31,804 nucleotides of DNA from Pusillimonas sp. UBA3987 (GTDB lineage Bacteria > Pseudomonadota > Gammaproteobacteria > Burkholderiales > Burkholderiaceae_B), in the NCBI GenBank assembly GCA_002384935.1, contig DGCD01000002.1, forward strand, positions 1-31,804, read 5' to 3'. The notes under the pieces are model-generated. The model was not told where the DNA came from, did not search any database, and worked only from the letters and a program-made list of their open reading frames with translations. Shown here piece by piece: positions 14,952-22,361 of this stretch; position 1 is the first letter of the stretch, and every line of letters starts with the position of its first letter. The translations under genes were made by a program, and so were the position numbers.

Positions 14952-15356
14952 TTACTGGGCAAACTCTTCAATCAGGTGACAGATCATATGGCCAGTCGGC
15001 ACCTTATCTGGCTTTTGGCTCCACTCAACCACGGCCTGCTGCATGCGTTCCCGCAGTTGCAGAGTCTCCGCGAACCGTTGTTCAGTTTCATTCAGGCGTT
15101 GGTCAATCAAGCGGCGTACCGTCGGGCAAGGCGATTTCTTCTTATCCGCGTGGTTCAAAATTTCCTGAATATCCTCAACGGAAAAGCCCAGTTGCCGTGC
15201 ACTCAGCACGAATCGCAAGCGGTTGTAATCATTTTCGCTGTATTCCCGATATCCATTGGTTTTGTTCTTCCCCGGTTTCAGAATCTTGATCCGGGTATAA
15301 AACCGCACCGTATCGGCCGTAACCCCTAAACGCCTGGCCATTTCGATAACTTTCAC
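14952..15356 (-). CDS. MerR-family metal-responsive regulator of the copper operon
   Basis: From the GTG at 15356 the protein has 134 residues, the normal MerR length; GAGGAGG precedes it by about 6 nt. The open frame runs to 15527, but that region lies upstream of the promoter. It has an N-terminal winged helix (IEMARRLGVTADTVRFYTR), a dimerisation helix, and candidate metal ligands Cys77, His123 and Cys126 (SPCPTVRR, GHMICHL). Position 77 is Cys as in divalent sensors such as ZntR and MerR, while Cu(I) sensors of the CueR type have Ser. It probably binds the palindrome at 15500-15520 and activates the minus-strand operon including itself. Confidence 0.85.
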   Translation of the reverse strand: MKVIEMARRLGVTADTVRFYTRIKILKPGKNKTNGYREYSENDYNRLRFVLSARQLGFSVEDIQEILNHADKKKSPCPTVRRLIDQRLNETEQRFAETLQLRERMQQAVVEWSQKPDKVPTGHMICHLIEEFAQ

Positions 15357-15492
15357 ACAGCCCTCCTCGCAGCTCAGTCTGACTATCACAGGATTCAGAT
15401 TAACCCCGAGGATCTGTTCCTTGCCTTGATATGAGTCAATCATCAGTTCTAAACCCGAGAGTAAATCCGAAGAATTTATCCGGCTTTTTGTC

Positions 15493-15523
15493 ACCTTACA
15501 CCTGTGTCCAAGACACAGGTCAA
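15493..15523 (-). promoter_or_regulatory. MerR-type promoter with palindromic operator
   Basis: On the minus strand: -35 TTGACC (15523-15518), a 19-nt spacer, -10 TAAGGT (15498-15493). The spacer region holds a perfect palindrome, arms ACCTGTGTC and GACACAGGT around a 3-nt centre (15500-15520). The over-long 19-bp spacer is the hallmark of promoters that MerR proteins untwist. Transcription would start near 15486 and give a leader of about 130 nt before the MerR GTG. It points into the copper operon. Confidence 0.88.
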
Positions 15524-15540
15524 GCAATTTTCATTCACAG

Positions 15541-15749
15541 GTATCCGGTTTCTCGTATTCACTATTACACGCTCCTCGATCTTTAGCCTGTACGCCATCA
15601 ACCGTTAATATTGGCAAGATATCCTGTCACTGCATCCCTCTTCGTTAAATGTGGGAAATGGAGGTATTTTGCCGGATTGCCGTTCAAATCGGGGACACCC
15701 AAAATTGCGTTTAACATATTGTATTATCTTATGAAATTTGAAATTTATG
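15541..15749. other. Gene-free AT-rich spacer
   Basis: The stretch from 15357 to 15855 has no gene. Apart from the MerR leader and promoter and the 23-bp repeat at 15750, the sequence at 15541-15749 shows no open frame, tRNA or strong hairpin. It may be the remnant of an element whose end is the repeat. Confidence 0.5.
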
Positions 15750-15772
15750 CATTCTTAACCGGACAGTAGTGT
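15750..15772. repeat. 23-bp direct repeat, copy 2
   Basis: Identical to bases 1-23, same orientation, 15.75 kb apart; identity ends exactly at base 23. It lies in the gene-free region between the copper operon promoter and cadR. Flanking bases differ to the right (ctggca here, tcatcc at copy 1). It marks the boundary between the permease-to-MerR block and the cad/czc block. Confidence 0.9.
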
Positions 15773-15855
15773 CTGGCACTAATTACTAATTGATCGGCGA
15801 AGAGTGCGGGACGACATATTGGGCGCTAAATTGCTGCTTTGCGATATCAGATTCT

Positions 15856-16269
15856 TTAATTAGTATGGCACGAGCAGTCGGACAGCGCTCGTAAAATACC
15901 GCAAGAAGCAGCTGAAACCGGCTGGTTGCATTGCCGACGCAAAGTGAGCAGGTGCAGTTTCAGCTGCGCTAGCTCTTCCAGCCGGGTCTGAACTGCGTCA
16001 ATATGCTGATCTAAAAACACATTTACTTCCTCACAACCTGTATTGGGTGTGTCTCGGTACTTAAGCAGTGTGCTTACATCGCTTAAGGTCATGTCAAGCA
16101 TGCGGCAGTGCCGAATAAACCTCAGCCTTTCGATGTGTCCTTCGTTGTATAACCGATAGTTGCCATCGCTACGCGTTGGTGCTGGTAGAACCCCCTCTTT
16201 TTCATAAAAGCGAATGGTTTGTATTGAGCAGTCGGTGCGTTTAGCGAGCTCGCCAATTTTGATGTTCAT
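15856..16269 (-). CDS. cadR: CadR/PbrR-type Cd(II)/Pb(II)-responsive MerR regulator
   Basis: From the ATG at 16269 the protein has 137 residues. A GTG one codon earlier is also in frame. The MerR-type winged helix occupies residues 3-40. Cysteines fall at 79, 114, 123, 132 and 134, the set that defines CadR and PbrR; the C-terminal Cys-rich tail ends CSCHTN. It diverges from cadA across a 116-bp region containing a matching operator. There is no Shine-Dalgarno, and TATAAT ends 6 nt before the ATG, so the transcript may be leaderless. A half-site like that in the cadA operator lies in its own promoter spacer, suggesting autoregulation. Confidence 0.9.
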   Translation of the reverse strand: MNIKIGELAKRTDCSIQTIRFYEKEGVLPAPTRSDGNYRLYNEGHIERLRFIRHCRMLDMTLSDVSTLLKYRDTPNTGCEEVNVFLDQHIDAVQTRLEELAQLKLHLLTLRRQCNQPVSAASCGILRALSDCSCHTN

Positions 16270-16275
16270 CACATT

Positions 16276-16304
16276 ATTATAAGCTCAAACTCTATAGTTT
16301 GTAT
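16276..16304 (-). promoter_or_regulatory. Predicted cadR promoter with operator half-site
   Basis: On the minus strand a perfect TATAAT (16281-16276) ends 6 nt before the cadR ATG, placing the start site at or near the ATG itself. The region just upstream contains CTATAGAGT (16297-16289), the complement of the ACTCTATAG half of the cadA operator. CAAACT and AGTTTG arms flank it. No good -35 is visible, which fits an activator- or repressor-controlled promoter. Confidence 0.5.
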
Positions 16305-16331
16305 ATGGTTTGATGCGGCATGAGAAAATGC

Positions 16332-16362
16332 TTGACTCTATAGTGACTATAGGGTTCCCAAT
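16332..16362 (+). promoter_or_regulatory. cadA promoter with CadR/PbrR operator
   Basis: TTGACT at 16332-16337 serves as -35. ACTCTATAG (16335-16343), TGA, CTATAGGGT (16347-16355) form an inverted repeat with one mismatch. This is close to the published PbrR/CadR box, which begins TTGACTCTATAGTAACTA. With a 19-nt spacer the -10 would be CCCAAT, a poor hexamer, fitting an activator-dependent promoter. It drives cadA, whose ATG is at 16386. Confidence 0.8.
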
Positions 16363-16385
16363 GGCATGGTTAAAGGAAAATTACT

Positions 16386-18509
16386 ATGTCAAACACAGGA
16401 ACAACTTACCACATCGCTACAATGGATTGTGCTGCGGAAGAATCCGACATCCGTCGTGCTTTGGAGCCGATTGAAGGCATACGAGGCTTGAATTTTCAGT
16501 TAAGTGCGCGGCTATTGGTAATTGATGCCCCCGATGATGTGCTGCCACAGGCATTGACCGCGATTAGTAAGGCAGGTTTTAACCCTAAGGAAGTATCGTC
16601 TGAGGATAACCATGAACTGCCCGGTGGGCAGCAGGCGGGTCATCGGTTTTCGAGCGGTATTGTCAGGCTAGTTCTGGCGCTAGTTTTTGCCGTTGTAGCT
16701 GAATGTCTGTCTTTCTTCGCGCCAGAAACACAAGTTTGGCAAATCAGCGGGATGATGATTGCCCTGATTGGTATTGGGCTAGCGGGGTTTGATACTTACA
16801 CAAAAGGCTTCCTGGCTTTACGCCAGGCAAGACTGAATATCAACGCCTTAATGAGTGTCGCGGTGACCGGGGCTTTTCTGATAGGTCAGTGGGCCGAGGC
16901 CGCCATGGTCATGGCGTTGTATGCGCTGGCTGAACTCATTGAGGCTCGCGCAGTGGATCGCGCCAGAAATGCGATCAAAGGTCTGTTGAATCTTGCGCCT
17001 GAAACTGCCGAGGTGCTTCAGGCGGACGGAAATTGGAGCGTCGTACCTGCCAAGGATGTTGCTCTCGGACAAATTGCTCGCCTTAATCCTGGTCAGCGTG
17101 TCGCATTGGATGGCGTTGTAACGGCGGGTACCAGCACGATTAACCAGGCTTCGGTAACGGGTGAAAGCATTCCCGTTGATAAAACGGTCGGTGACCAGGT
17201 GTATGCGGGCACAATTAATGATTCAGGCGCCCTGGAGTTTGAGGTGACTGCAATCGCTAGCGAGTCCACTTTGTCACGAATCATTCATTCGGTGGAACAA
17301 GCTCAGAGCAGTCGTGCGCCGACCCAACGTTTTGTAGACAAGTTTGCCGCGATTTATACACCAACAGTATTCATCATTGCGCTCATCGTGGCGTTGGGTG
17401 GCCCGTTAGTGTTTGACTGGACATGGCTGGAATCGGTATACAAGGCGCTAGTTCTATTGGTCATAGCCTGCCCATGTGCATTGGTTATTTCAACGCCGGT
17501 TACGGTTGTGAGTGGTTTAGCCGCTGCGGCGCGTCGGGGCATTCTGATCAAGGGTGGAACATACCTTGAAGAGGCACGCAAGCTTAAGGCGGTGGCATTC
17601 GACAAAACCGGAACAATTACGCAAGGTAAACCAAAACTGGTTACTTGGGAGTTGCTTTCGCCAACTATGACTAAAGAAATGGCAGCAGGTATTGCCGTAA
17701 GCTTGGCCGGCCGGTCAGATCATCCCGTCTCGAAGGCGATTGCCAATGGGTTGAGCGTAACTTCAACTGAGGTTAACGATTTCGCAGCGATTCCGGGGCG
17801 TGGTGTGACGGGGGTTTTGGCTGGAATAGATTATGTACTGGGAAACCATCGGTTAATGGCGGAACGGGGTCTGTCTGGCCCCGGATTAGCGGACCGTCTT
17901 GACGTTCACGAAAGAGAAGGCCGAACAGTGACTTTACTTGCAACCAACGATTCGGTATTGGCACTTTTCGTTGTTGCAGATACCATCAAGGCTTCTTCCC
18001 AGTCGGCTATGTTGAGTCTTAAAGAACTAGGTGTTACCCCAGTCATGTTAACGGGTGACAACCAAACAACAGCTCAAAGTATCGGTCGCGAGGCGGGTAT
18101 TGACGACGTGCGCGGTGGTATGCTGCCACAAGAAAAGCTGGATACTGTTCAGGAAATGCAATCCCAATATGGTCTGACGGGCATGACGGGTGATGGCATT
18201 AACGACGCGCCGGCGCTTGCTCAGGCAGATATTGGCTTTGCGATGGGGGCTGCCGGTACCGATATTGCCATGGAAGCGGCCGATGTGGTCATTATGAATG
18301 ATGATCTACACCAAATTGCGTCTTCGGTGAAGTTGTCGCGAAAAACCCATAGGGTGCTATGGCAAAACATTTCGTTTGCACTCGGGATTAAAGCCGTGTT
18401 TCTTTTTCTCGCAATCTTTTACGGGGCGACGATGTGGATGGCCGTATTTGCTGATATGGGGGCAAGCCTGCTGGTGGTGGCGAACGGGCTGCGCTTGTTG
18501 CGTTTTTGA
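16386..18509 (+). CDS. cadA: Cd/Zn/Pb-exporting P1B-ATPase
   Basis: The 707-residue protein begins with one degenerate HMA domain (TMDCAAEESDIRRAL near residue 13) and carries the P1B core: TGES, the CPC site at 362-364 in VIACPCALVISTPVTV, DKTGT at 406, SDHPVS, TGDN and GDGIND. The CPCALVISTPV and C-terminal GASLLVVANGLRLLRF signatures match the Zn/Cd/Pb subgroup (CadA/ZntA), not CopA. AAGGAAA precedes the ATG at 16386. It is preceded by the CadR-type operator and diverges from cadR, so divalent soft metals should induce it. It pumps metal from cytoplasm to periplasm, where the RND pump encoded further on could take over. Confidence 0.93.
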   Translation: MSNTGTTYHIATMDCAAEESDIRRALEPIEGIRGLNFQLSARLLVIDAPDDVLPQALTAISKAGFNPKEVSSEDNHELPGGQQAGHRFSSGIVRLVLALVFAVVAECLSFFAPETQVWQISGMMIALIGIGLAGFDTYTKGFLALRQARLNINALMSVAVTGAFLIGQWAEAAMVMALYALAELIEARAVDRARNAIKGLLNLAPETAEVLQADGNWSVVPAKDVALGQIARLNPGQRVALDGVVTAGTSTINQASVTGESIPVDKTVGDQVYAGTINDSGALEFEVTAIASESTLSRIIHSVEQAQSSRAPTQRFVDKFAAIYTPTVFIIALIVALGGPLVFDWTWLESVYKALVLLVIACPCALVISTPVTVVSGLAAAARRGILIKGGTYLEEARKLKAVAFDKTGTITQGKPKLVTWELLSPTMTKEMAAGIAVSLAGRSDHPVSKAIANGLSVTSTEVNDFAAIPGRGVTGVLAGIDYVLGNHRLMAERGLSGPGLADRLDVHEREGRTVTLLATNDSVLALFVVADTIKASSQSAMLSLKELGVTPVMLTGDNQTTAQSIGREAGIDDVRGGMLPQEKLDTVQEMQSQYGLTGMTGDGINDAPALAQADIGFAMGAAGTDIAMEAADVVIMNDDLHQIASSVKLSRKTHRVLWQNISFALGIKAVFLFLAIFYGATMWMAVFADMGASLLVVANGLRLLRF

Positions 18510-18581
18510 AGGCTAAGTATGTCCCAAAGATTTGTTTGAATCACAGCAAAAGAGTATTTGTTTTTATTTTCTTCAACTGTC

Positions 18582-19160
18582 ATGTCTTTCAAGCTACTCA
18601 GAATTTTGTTTCTTGCTACTACATTTATTGCTTCAATTGCAGGTATTCGTTCTGCGGCGGCGGCGGAAGTCCGGAGTTTTTCCATCGTAAAGGAACGTTA
18701 CCAACTTAATGGAACAGGCCTTATCTGCAGCAGACTAAGTACCCAACAACGTCGTAAGTTACTTTTTCGGGCACCATTGGATGGGCCTAATCTGGCGATA
18801 AGCTCAAAGTTTGGCCCACGTCGACACCCTGTTATGAATACCCGAAAAGCCCATATGGGCATAGATTTCGCAGTGCCGAGGGGCACACCTATTAAATCCA
18901 CTGCAAATGGCAAAATTCAATTCGTTGGGCGTCAGAAAGGCTACGGTAAAGTTATTAAAATTTCTCATATGGGTAGCTTTACCACGATCTACGCGCATCA
19001 AAGTCGCTTTACGCCTGGTATCAAAGCGGGGAGTTTTGTCATGAGAGGCGAGACGATTGGGTACGTTGGTTCAACGGGTACGACAACGGGTAACAATCTG
19101 CACTATGAAGTGCGCGTAAATAACAAGCCTGTCGATCCATTAATGGCAGATAAGTCATGA
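18582..19160 (+). CDS. M23/LytM-domain protein, possibly degenerate
   Basis: From the ATG at 18582 the product has 192 residues; an in-frame start at 18558 would add eight. A signal peptide (LLRILFLATTFIASIAG, cleavage near AAAA-E) is followed by a LytM domain at about 75-185 with HMGID (His and Asp zinc ligands), a TIYAHQ segment and NNLHYEVR. In active enzymes the last motif is HxH; here the first His is Asn, so catalysis may be impaired, as in NlpD- or EnvC-type regulators. It sits between cadA and the RND operon. A role in helping an envelope-spanning pump pass the cell wall is possible but unproven. Confidence 0.8.
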   Translation: MSFKLLRILFLATTFIASIAGIRSAAAAEVRSFSIVKERYQLNGTGLICSRLSTQQRRKLLFRAPLDGPNLAISSKFGPRRHPVMNTRKAHMGIDFAVPRGTPIKSTANGKIQFVGRQKGYGKVIKISHMGSFTTIYAHQSRFTPGIKAGSFVMRGETIGYVGSTGTTTGNNLHYEVRVNNKPVDPLMADKS

Positions 19161-19196
19161 CCCGCTTGTTTCTGTGGACGATAAGGGTCGCATCGC

Positions 19197-19574
19197 GTGT
19201 GGTATTATTTTGGGGCTATGAGGAAGATTTTAGTGTTTAAACGCTGGTTTATCGTCATCATGACACTACTAATTGCCACCCAATCGATGGTGGCAGTTGC
19301 AGATATCTACCAGCTTTCTCACGATAGCATTCACCACTTGCGAACGCATCAGCCTACCGATGCGAGTAACGATATCAGCATCTTCAAGCAAACGCCTGAA
19401 AAATCAGACCAAACTGCATACGATTGTCATCGTTTTTGCCATGGCCACAGCTATATGGCGTTGATTAGTGCACCACTGAGTTTAACTCTCAGCCTGGGAG
19501 CGGGCTTGATTGATTATCAAGCCAGTCTTACCTCCATTGCGCTCACCCCTCCTTTTCGCCCTCCTATTGGTTGA
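19197..19574 (+). CDS. CzcI-like small exported protein with CHxxCHGH motif
   Basis: The product has 125 residues from a GTG at 19197 (AAGGG 9 nt upstream) or 118 from the ATG at 19218 (GGGG only 2 nt upstream). A strongly hydrophobic N-terminal segment (FIVIMTLLIATQSMVAVA) looks like a signal peptide. A CHRFCHGHSY motif follows in the middle, then a second hydrophobic stretch and FRPPIG at the end. Position just ahead of a czcCBA-type operon and this layout recall CzcI, a small regulator of unclear mechanism in czc clusters. The relationship is suggestive, not certain. His/Cys residues would allow metal binding in the periplasm. Confidence 0.55.
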   Translation: MWYYFGAMRKILVFKRWFIVIMTLLIATQSMVAVADIYQLSHDSIHHLRTHQPTDASNDISIFKQTPEKSDQTAYDCHRFCHGHSYMALISAPLSLTLSLGAGLIDYQASLTSIALTPPFRPPIG

Positions 19575-19735
19575 TTAGACCTATAAGTATGTTTTTGTAA
19601 GCTGTTACTCCTTAGTCACGGCAGATAAAGGCATTCATTAGTTGCTGTGACTTCCTATTGCTTTATGAGTTGGCGATATCTGAAAGGATATTGGCCTTCC
19701 TGAGCTTGGGGGAGTCTTGGCTAATTAGGAATAGG

Positions 19736-19759
19736 GCGTGTAACCGAACGTTTACACGC
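19736..19759. promoter_or_regulatory. Inverted repeat in the leader of the RND operon
   Basis: GCGTGTAA (19736-19743) and TTACACGC (19752-19759) form perfect 8-bp arms separated by 8 nt, 21 nt before the ATG of the TolC-like gene. It could be an operator, an attenuating hairpin or an mRNA-stability element. The preceding 19575-19735 holds no gene, and I see no strong sigma70 promoter in it. Confidence 0.5.
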
Positions 19760-19780
19760 TGAGTTTGGGAATCAACCATT

Positions 19781-21007
19781 ATGATAAGTATTCATTGGCT
19801 CCAACGGGGCTTACTGAGTGTGTGCGTGTTATTTTCGCCTTTAGTAGCGTATGCACAAACGTCTGACTGGGATGACTGGTTGGCCACACAGATACAACAG
19901 CATCCCGATGTGCTTGCAGCCCGCGAGCAATGGCTGGGTTCTAACGCAACGGCGGATGCATTAGAGCAACCGCTCTACAACCCAAGCTTGTCGTCCGAAG
20001 TGGAGCGTAAGGGGCAGGAACGAAACTTTCGGGTTGGTGTGGAGCAAACAATAGACTGGTGGGACCAGCGAGGGGCAAGACAAGAGCAGGCGCGTTCGGA
20101 ACGGATTGCCGCTGGGGCACTATTTCGTCAGAAATCGTTGGATAAAACCGCCGAAGCGCTTTCCGCGCTTGTTGAGTGGCGTGCGGCTGATCGCGCAGCC
20201 GACATTGCACAGGCTCAACAGAGTCAGCTAGACACGTTGTTTGATTTGGTGCAAAGGCGTGTTCAGGCTGGGGACTTGGGTGGCAGCGATGCCGAGCTTA
20301 CGTTTCTATCTTTATCGCAACAACAGACTCAGCTAACTGAGATTGAGGTTGCCTTGCAAAAAGCTGAAGCCCGTGTGGCGGAGTTGTTGCCAGATTGGAC
20401 GCCCGAACGGGGTGGGGTTCCCGACGAGTTTTGGCCTGCTCAACCTGAAACGATTTCAGAGAAAACGTTATTGCAGCACCCTGCCGTTGCGACTGCGCGT
20501 GCTCGTTGGCAGTCTTTGAAGGATGAAGCGGAGGTAACGCGCCGTTCTAACAAAACCGAGCCCACTGTAGGACTTAATGCAGGACGTGATGGGGGGCAAA
20601 GTGTGGTGGGCTTAACGTTATCGATTCCGTTGAATGTACGCAATAACTTCAGTGCCGAGAGTCGCGCTGCAGAACGGGAGGCATCGCGGGCGTATGCTCA
20701 GTTTCAGGCAGTTTATCGAAAGAAGCGTTTCGATTGGAAAGCAGCTCAGAAAGCTTGGCAGCGTTTTGATCAACAGTACCGACGTTGGCAGTCAGTGACC
20801 CAAAACCGAATAGAAAACAGTGCCGACTTGCTTAAGCGGCAATGGCGTAGCGGCGACCTTTCGACTACTGATTATTTATTGGCTTTGAATCAACGCGCCC
20901 AGAGTATGTTGGCGGGCATTGAGCTTGAAAAGCAAACCAAACAGGCGCTGATCGATGTTTTGCAAGAATCGGGGCGTTTGATGAATGAGATAACGCTGAC
21001 TCAATAA
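19781..21007 (+). CDS. czcC: TolC-family outer-membrane channel of metal RND pump
   Basis: The 408-residue protein starts with a signal peptide (cleavage near VAYA-QTSD) and continues as long coiled-coil helices typical of TolC/CzcC channels, in two repeats of which the segments near residues 100-200 and 300-400 are visible. Adaptor and inner-membrane pump genes follow 7 and 15 nt apart, which fixes its role as the outer-membrane exit duct. There is a predicted inverted repeat in its leader and no strong Shine-Dalgarno. The specific metal cannot be read from this component. HelC-type naming is equally possible. Confidence 0.85.
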   Translation: MISIHWLQRGLLSVCVLFSPLVAYAQTSDWDDWLATQIQQHPDVLAAREQWLGSNATADALEQPLYNPSLSSEVERKGQERNFRVGVEQTIDWWDQRGARQEQARSERIAAGALFRQKSLDKTAEALSALVEWRAADRAADIAQAQQSQLDTLFDLVQRRVQAGDLGGSDAELTFLSLSQQQTQLTEIEVALQKAEARVAELLPDWTPERGGVPDEFWPAQPETISEKTLLQHPAVATARARWQSLKDEAEVTRRSNKTEPTVGLNAGRDGGQSVVGLTLSIPLNVRNNFSAESRAAEREASRAYAQFQAVYRKKRFDWKAAQKAWQRFDQQYRRWQSVTQNRIENSADLLKRQWRSGDLSTTDYLLALNQRAQSMLAGIELEKQTKQALIDVLQESGRLMNEITLTQ

Positions 21008-21014
21008 GAACCGG

Positions 21015-22346
21015 ATGATGAAGATGAATTTAAGATTGAACCAATTACTGATTGCCGTTTTAGCTGGAGGGCTGATGGGCGTTTCCGGCGTATATGGCCA
21101 GACGCACAATGAGTCAGCGCATGCGCATGAAGAATCGAAATCCGCAATAACGGGTAGCGAGCAGCATGGCTCCTCGGCCGGTCATGAAAAAGACGAACAT
21201 GACGAAGAAGGGCATGATGAGCAGGGCTCTCACGAGCCGCATAAAGCTGAAGATGACAAAGTGGGCACCGAGCACGCCGAGGATGAGGGACATGCCGATC
21301 ATGGTAACGAAGAGAGTGAGGGAGGACATAGTGAGTCCGCAAGTGCCGTCTTGAGTGCGGAGCAAATGACGCTTGCAGGTGTTGAGGTTACAACCTTAAC
21401 AGCAGAGCCTGTCGATTATCAGATTTACGCGCCCGGTGAAATTCTGTCAAACGGTTACACCACTTACAGGGTATCGCCCCGGGTGGCGTCCGTTGTTATG
21501 CGGCGTCATGTTGCATTGGGCGACCACGTTAAGAAGGATCAACCGTTGGTCACGCTTTTTAGCGAAAGCGTCGCGCAAGCGCAGGCGGAATACCGTACAG
21601 CTTTGCCAGAATGGCGAAGGGTACAGCAATTGGGTCGAAAAACCGTTGGGGAACAGCGCTACATTGGCGCAAAGGCAAATTTTGAAGCTACTCGTGCGAC
21701 CTTATTGGCTTATGGCTTATCTAACTCGGATTTGGAGTCATTGGCGTCGCAACAGCCTAAGGCTTTGGGTGAGTACACGTTACGCGCTGAAATTGATGGT
21801 GCGGTGTTGTCTGATGATTTCGAACAGGGGCAACGGATTGAGGCAGGTGCACCGTTAATTACGTTAGCGGATGAGGGAAAACTATGGGTACAAGCCCACT
21901 TGCCCGCGGACTTGTCTCTGACACTGGGCGCCGGCACACCTGCCGAGGTTGTTGCCGGCGGTGTGCGTATTGACGCCACGGTGTCTCAGGAGGCTCATAC
22001 GATCGATCCTGTGACGCGCACTCGCGTCGTGCGTCTTTTGGTGGACAACACGGCACATCGTCTGCACCCGGGGCAGTTTGCTGAAGTATTTTTCCGTTTT
22101 CGCACAAAAGAGCCTGTTCTGGCGGTTCCTGAGACCGCATTGATGCGAGGCGCTGATGGTGACTGGACTGTCTATGTTGAGGACCATCCGGGAGAGTTCT
22201 TGCCCAAGGAGGTTGACTTGGGGCGCGCACTTGGGCCATTGCGTGAGATCAAAGGGGTGAGGCCGGCTTCACGGGTTGTGACCAAAGGTGCATTTTTTGT
22301 TGCCTCGCAAATTGCCAAGGGCGGTTTCGACCCACATAACCATTAA
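21015..22346 (+). CDS. czcB: RND periplasmic adaptor with His/Asp/Glu-rich N-terminus
   Basis: The 443-residue membrane-fusion protein has a signal peptide (near MGVSGVYG-QTH), then about 75 residues of extreme His, Asp and Glu content (for example HEKDEHDEEGHDEQGSHEPH), then lipoyl/barrel-sandwich and beta-barrel segments (YRVSPRVASVVMRRHVALGDHVKKDQPL) and a C-terminal membrane-proximal domain. The His-rich extension is found in CzcB/HelB-type adaptors and may capture or buffer divalent metal in the periplasm. It lies between the TolC-like and pump genes in one operon. Disorder and low complexity of this region are direct from the residues. Confidence 0.9.
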   Translation: MMKMNLRLNQLLIAVLAGGLMGVSGVYGQTHNESAHAHEESKSAITGSEQHGSSAGHEKDEHDEEGHDEQGSHEPHKAEDDKVGTEHAEDEGHADHGNEESEGGHSESASAVLSAEQMTLAGVEVTTLTAEPVDYQIYAPGEILSNGYTTYRVSPRVASVVMRRHVALGDHVKKDQPLVTLFSESVAQAQAEYRTALPEWRRVQQLGRKTVGEQRYIGAKANFEATRATLLAYGLSNSDLESLASQQPKALGEYTLRAEIDGAVLSDDFEQGQRIEAGAPLITLADEGKLWVQAHLPADLSLTLGAGTPAEVVAGGVRIDATVSQEAHTIDPVTRTRVVRLLVDNTAHRLHPGQFAEVFFRFRTKEPVLAVPETALMRGADGDWTVYVEDHPGEFLPKEVDLGRALGPLREIKGVRPASRVVTKGAFFVASQIAKGGFDPHNH

Positions 22347-22361
22347 GCAGAAGGAATCCCC

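Noticed and set aside
15357..15527. N-terminal extension of the MerR regulator to 15527
   Set aside because: The predicted promoter lies inside it, the extension is not MerR-like, and a strong GAGGAGG precedes the GTG at 15356.
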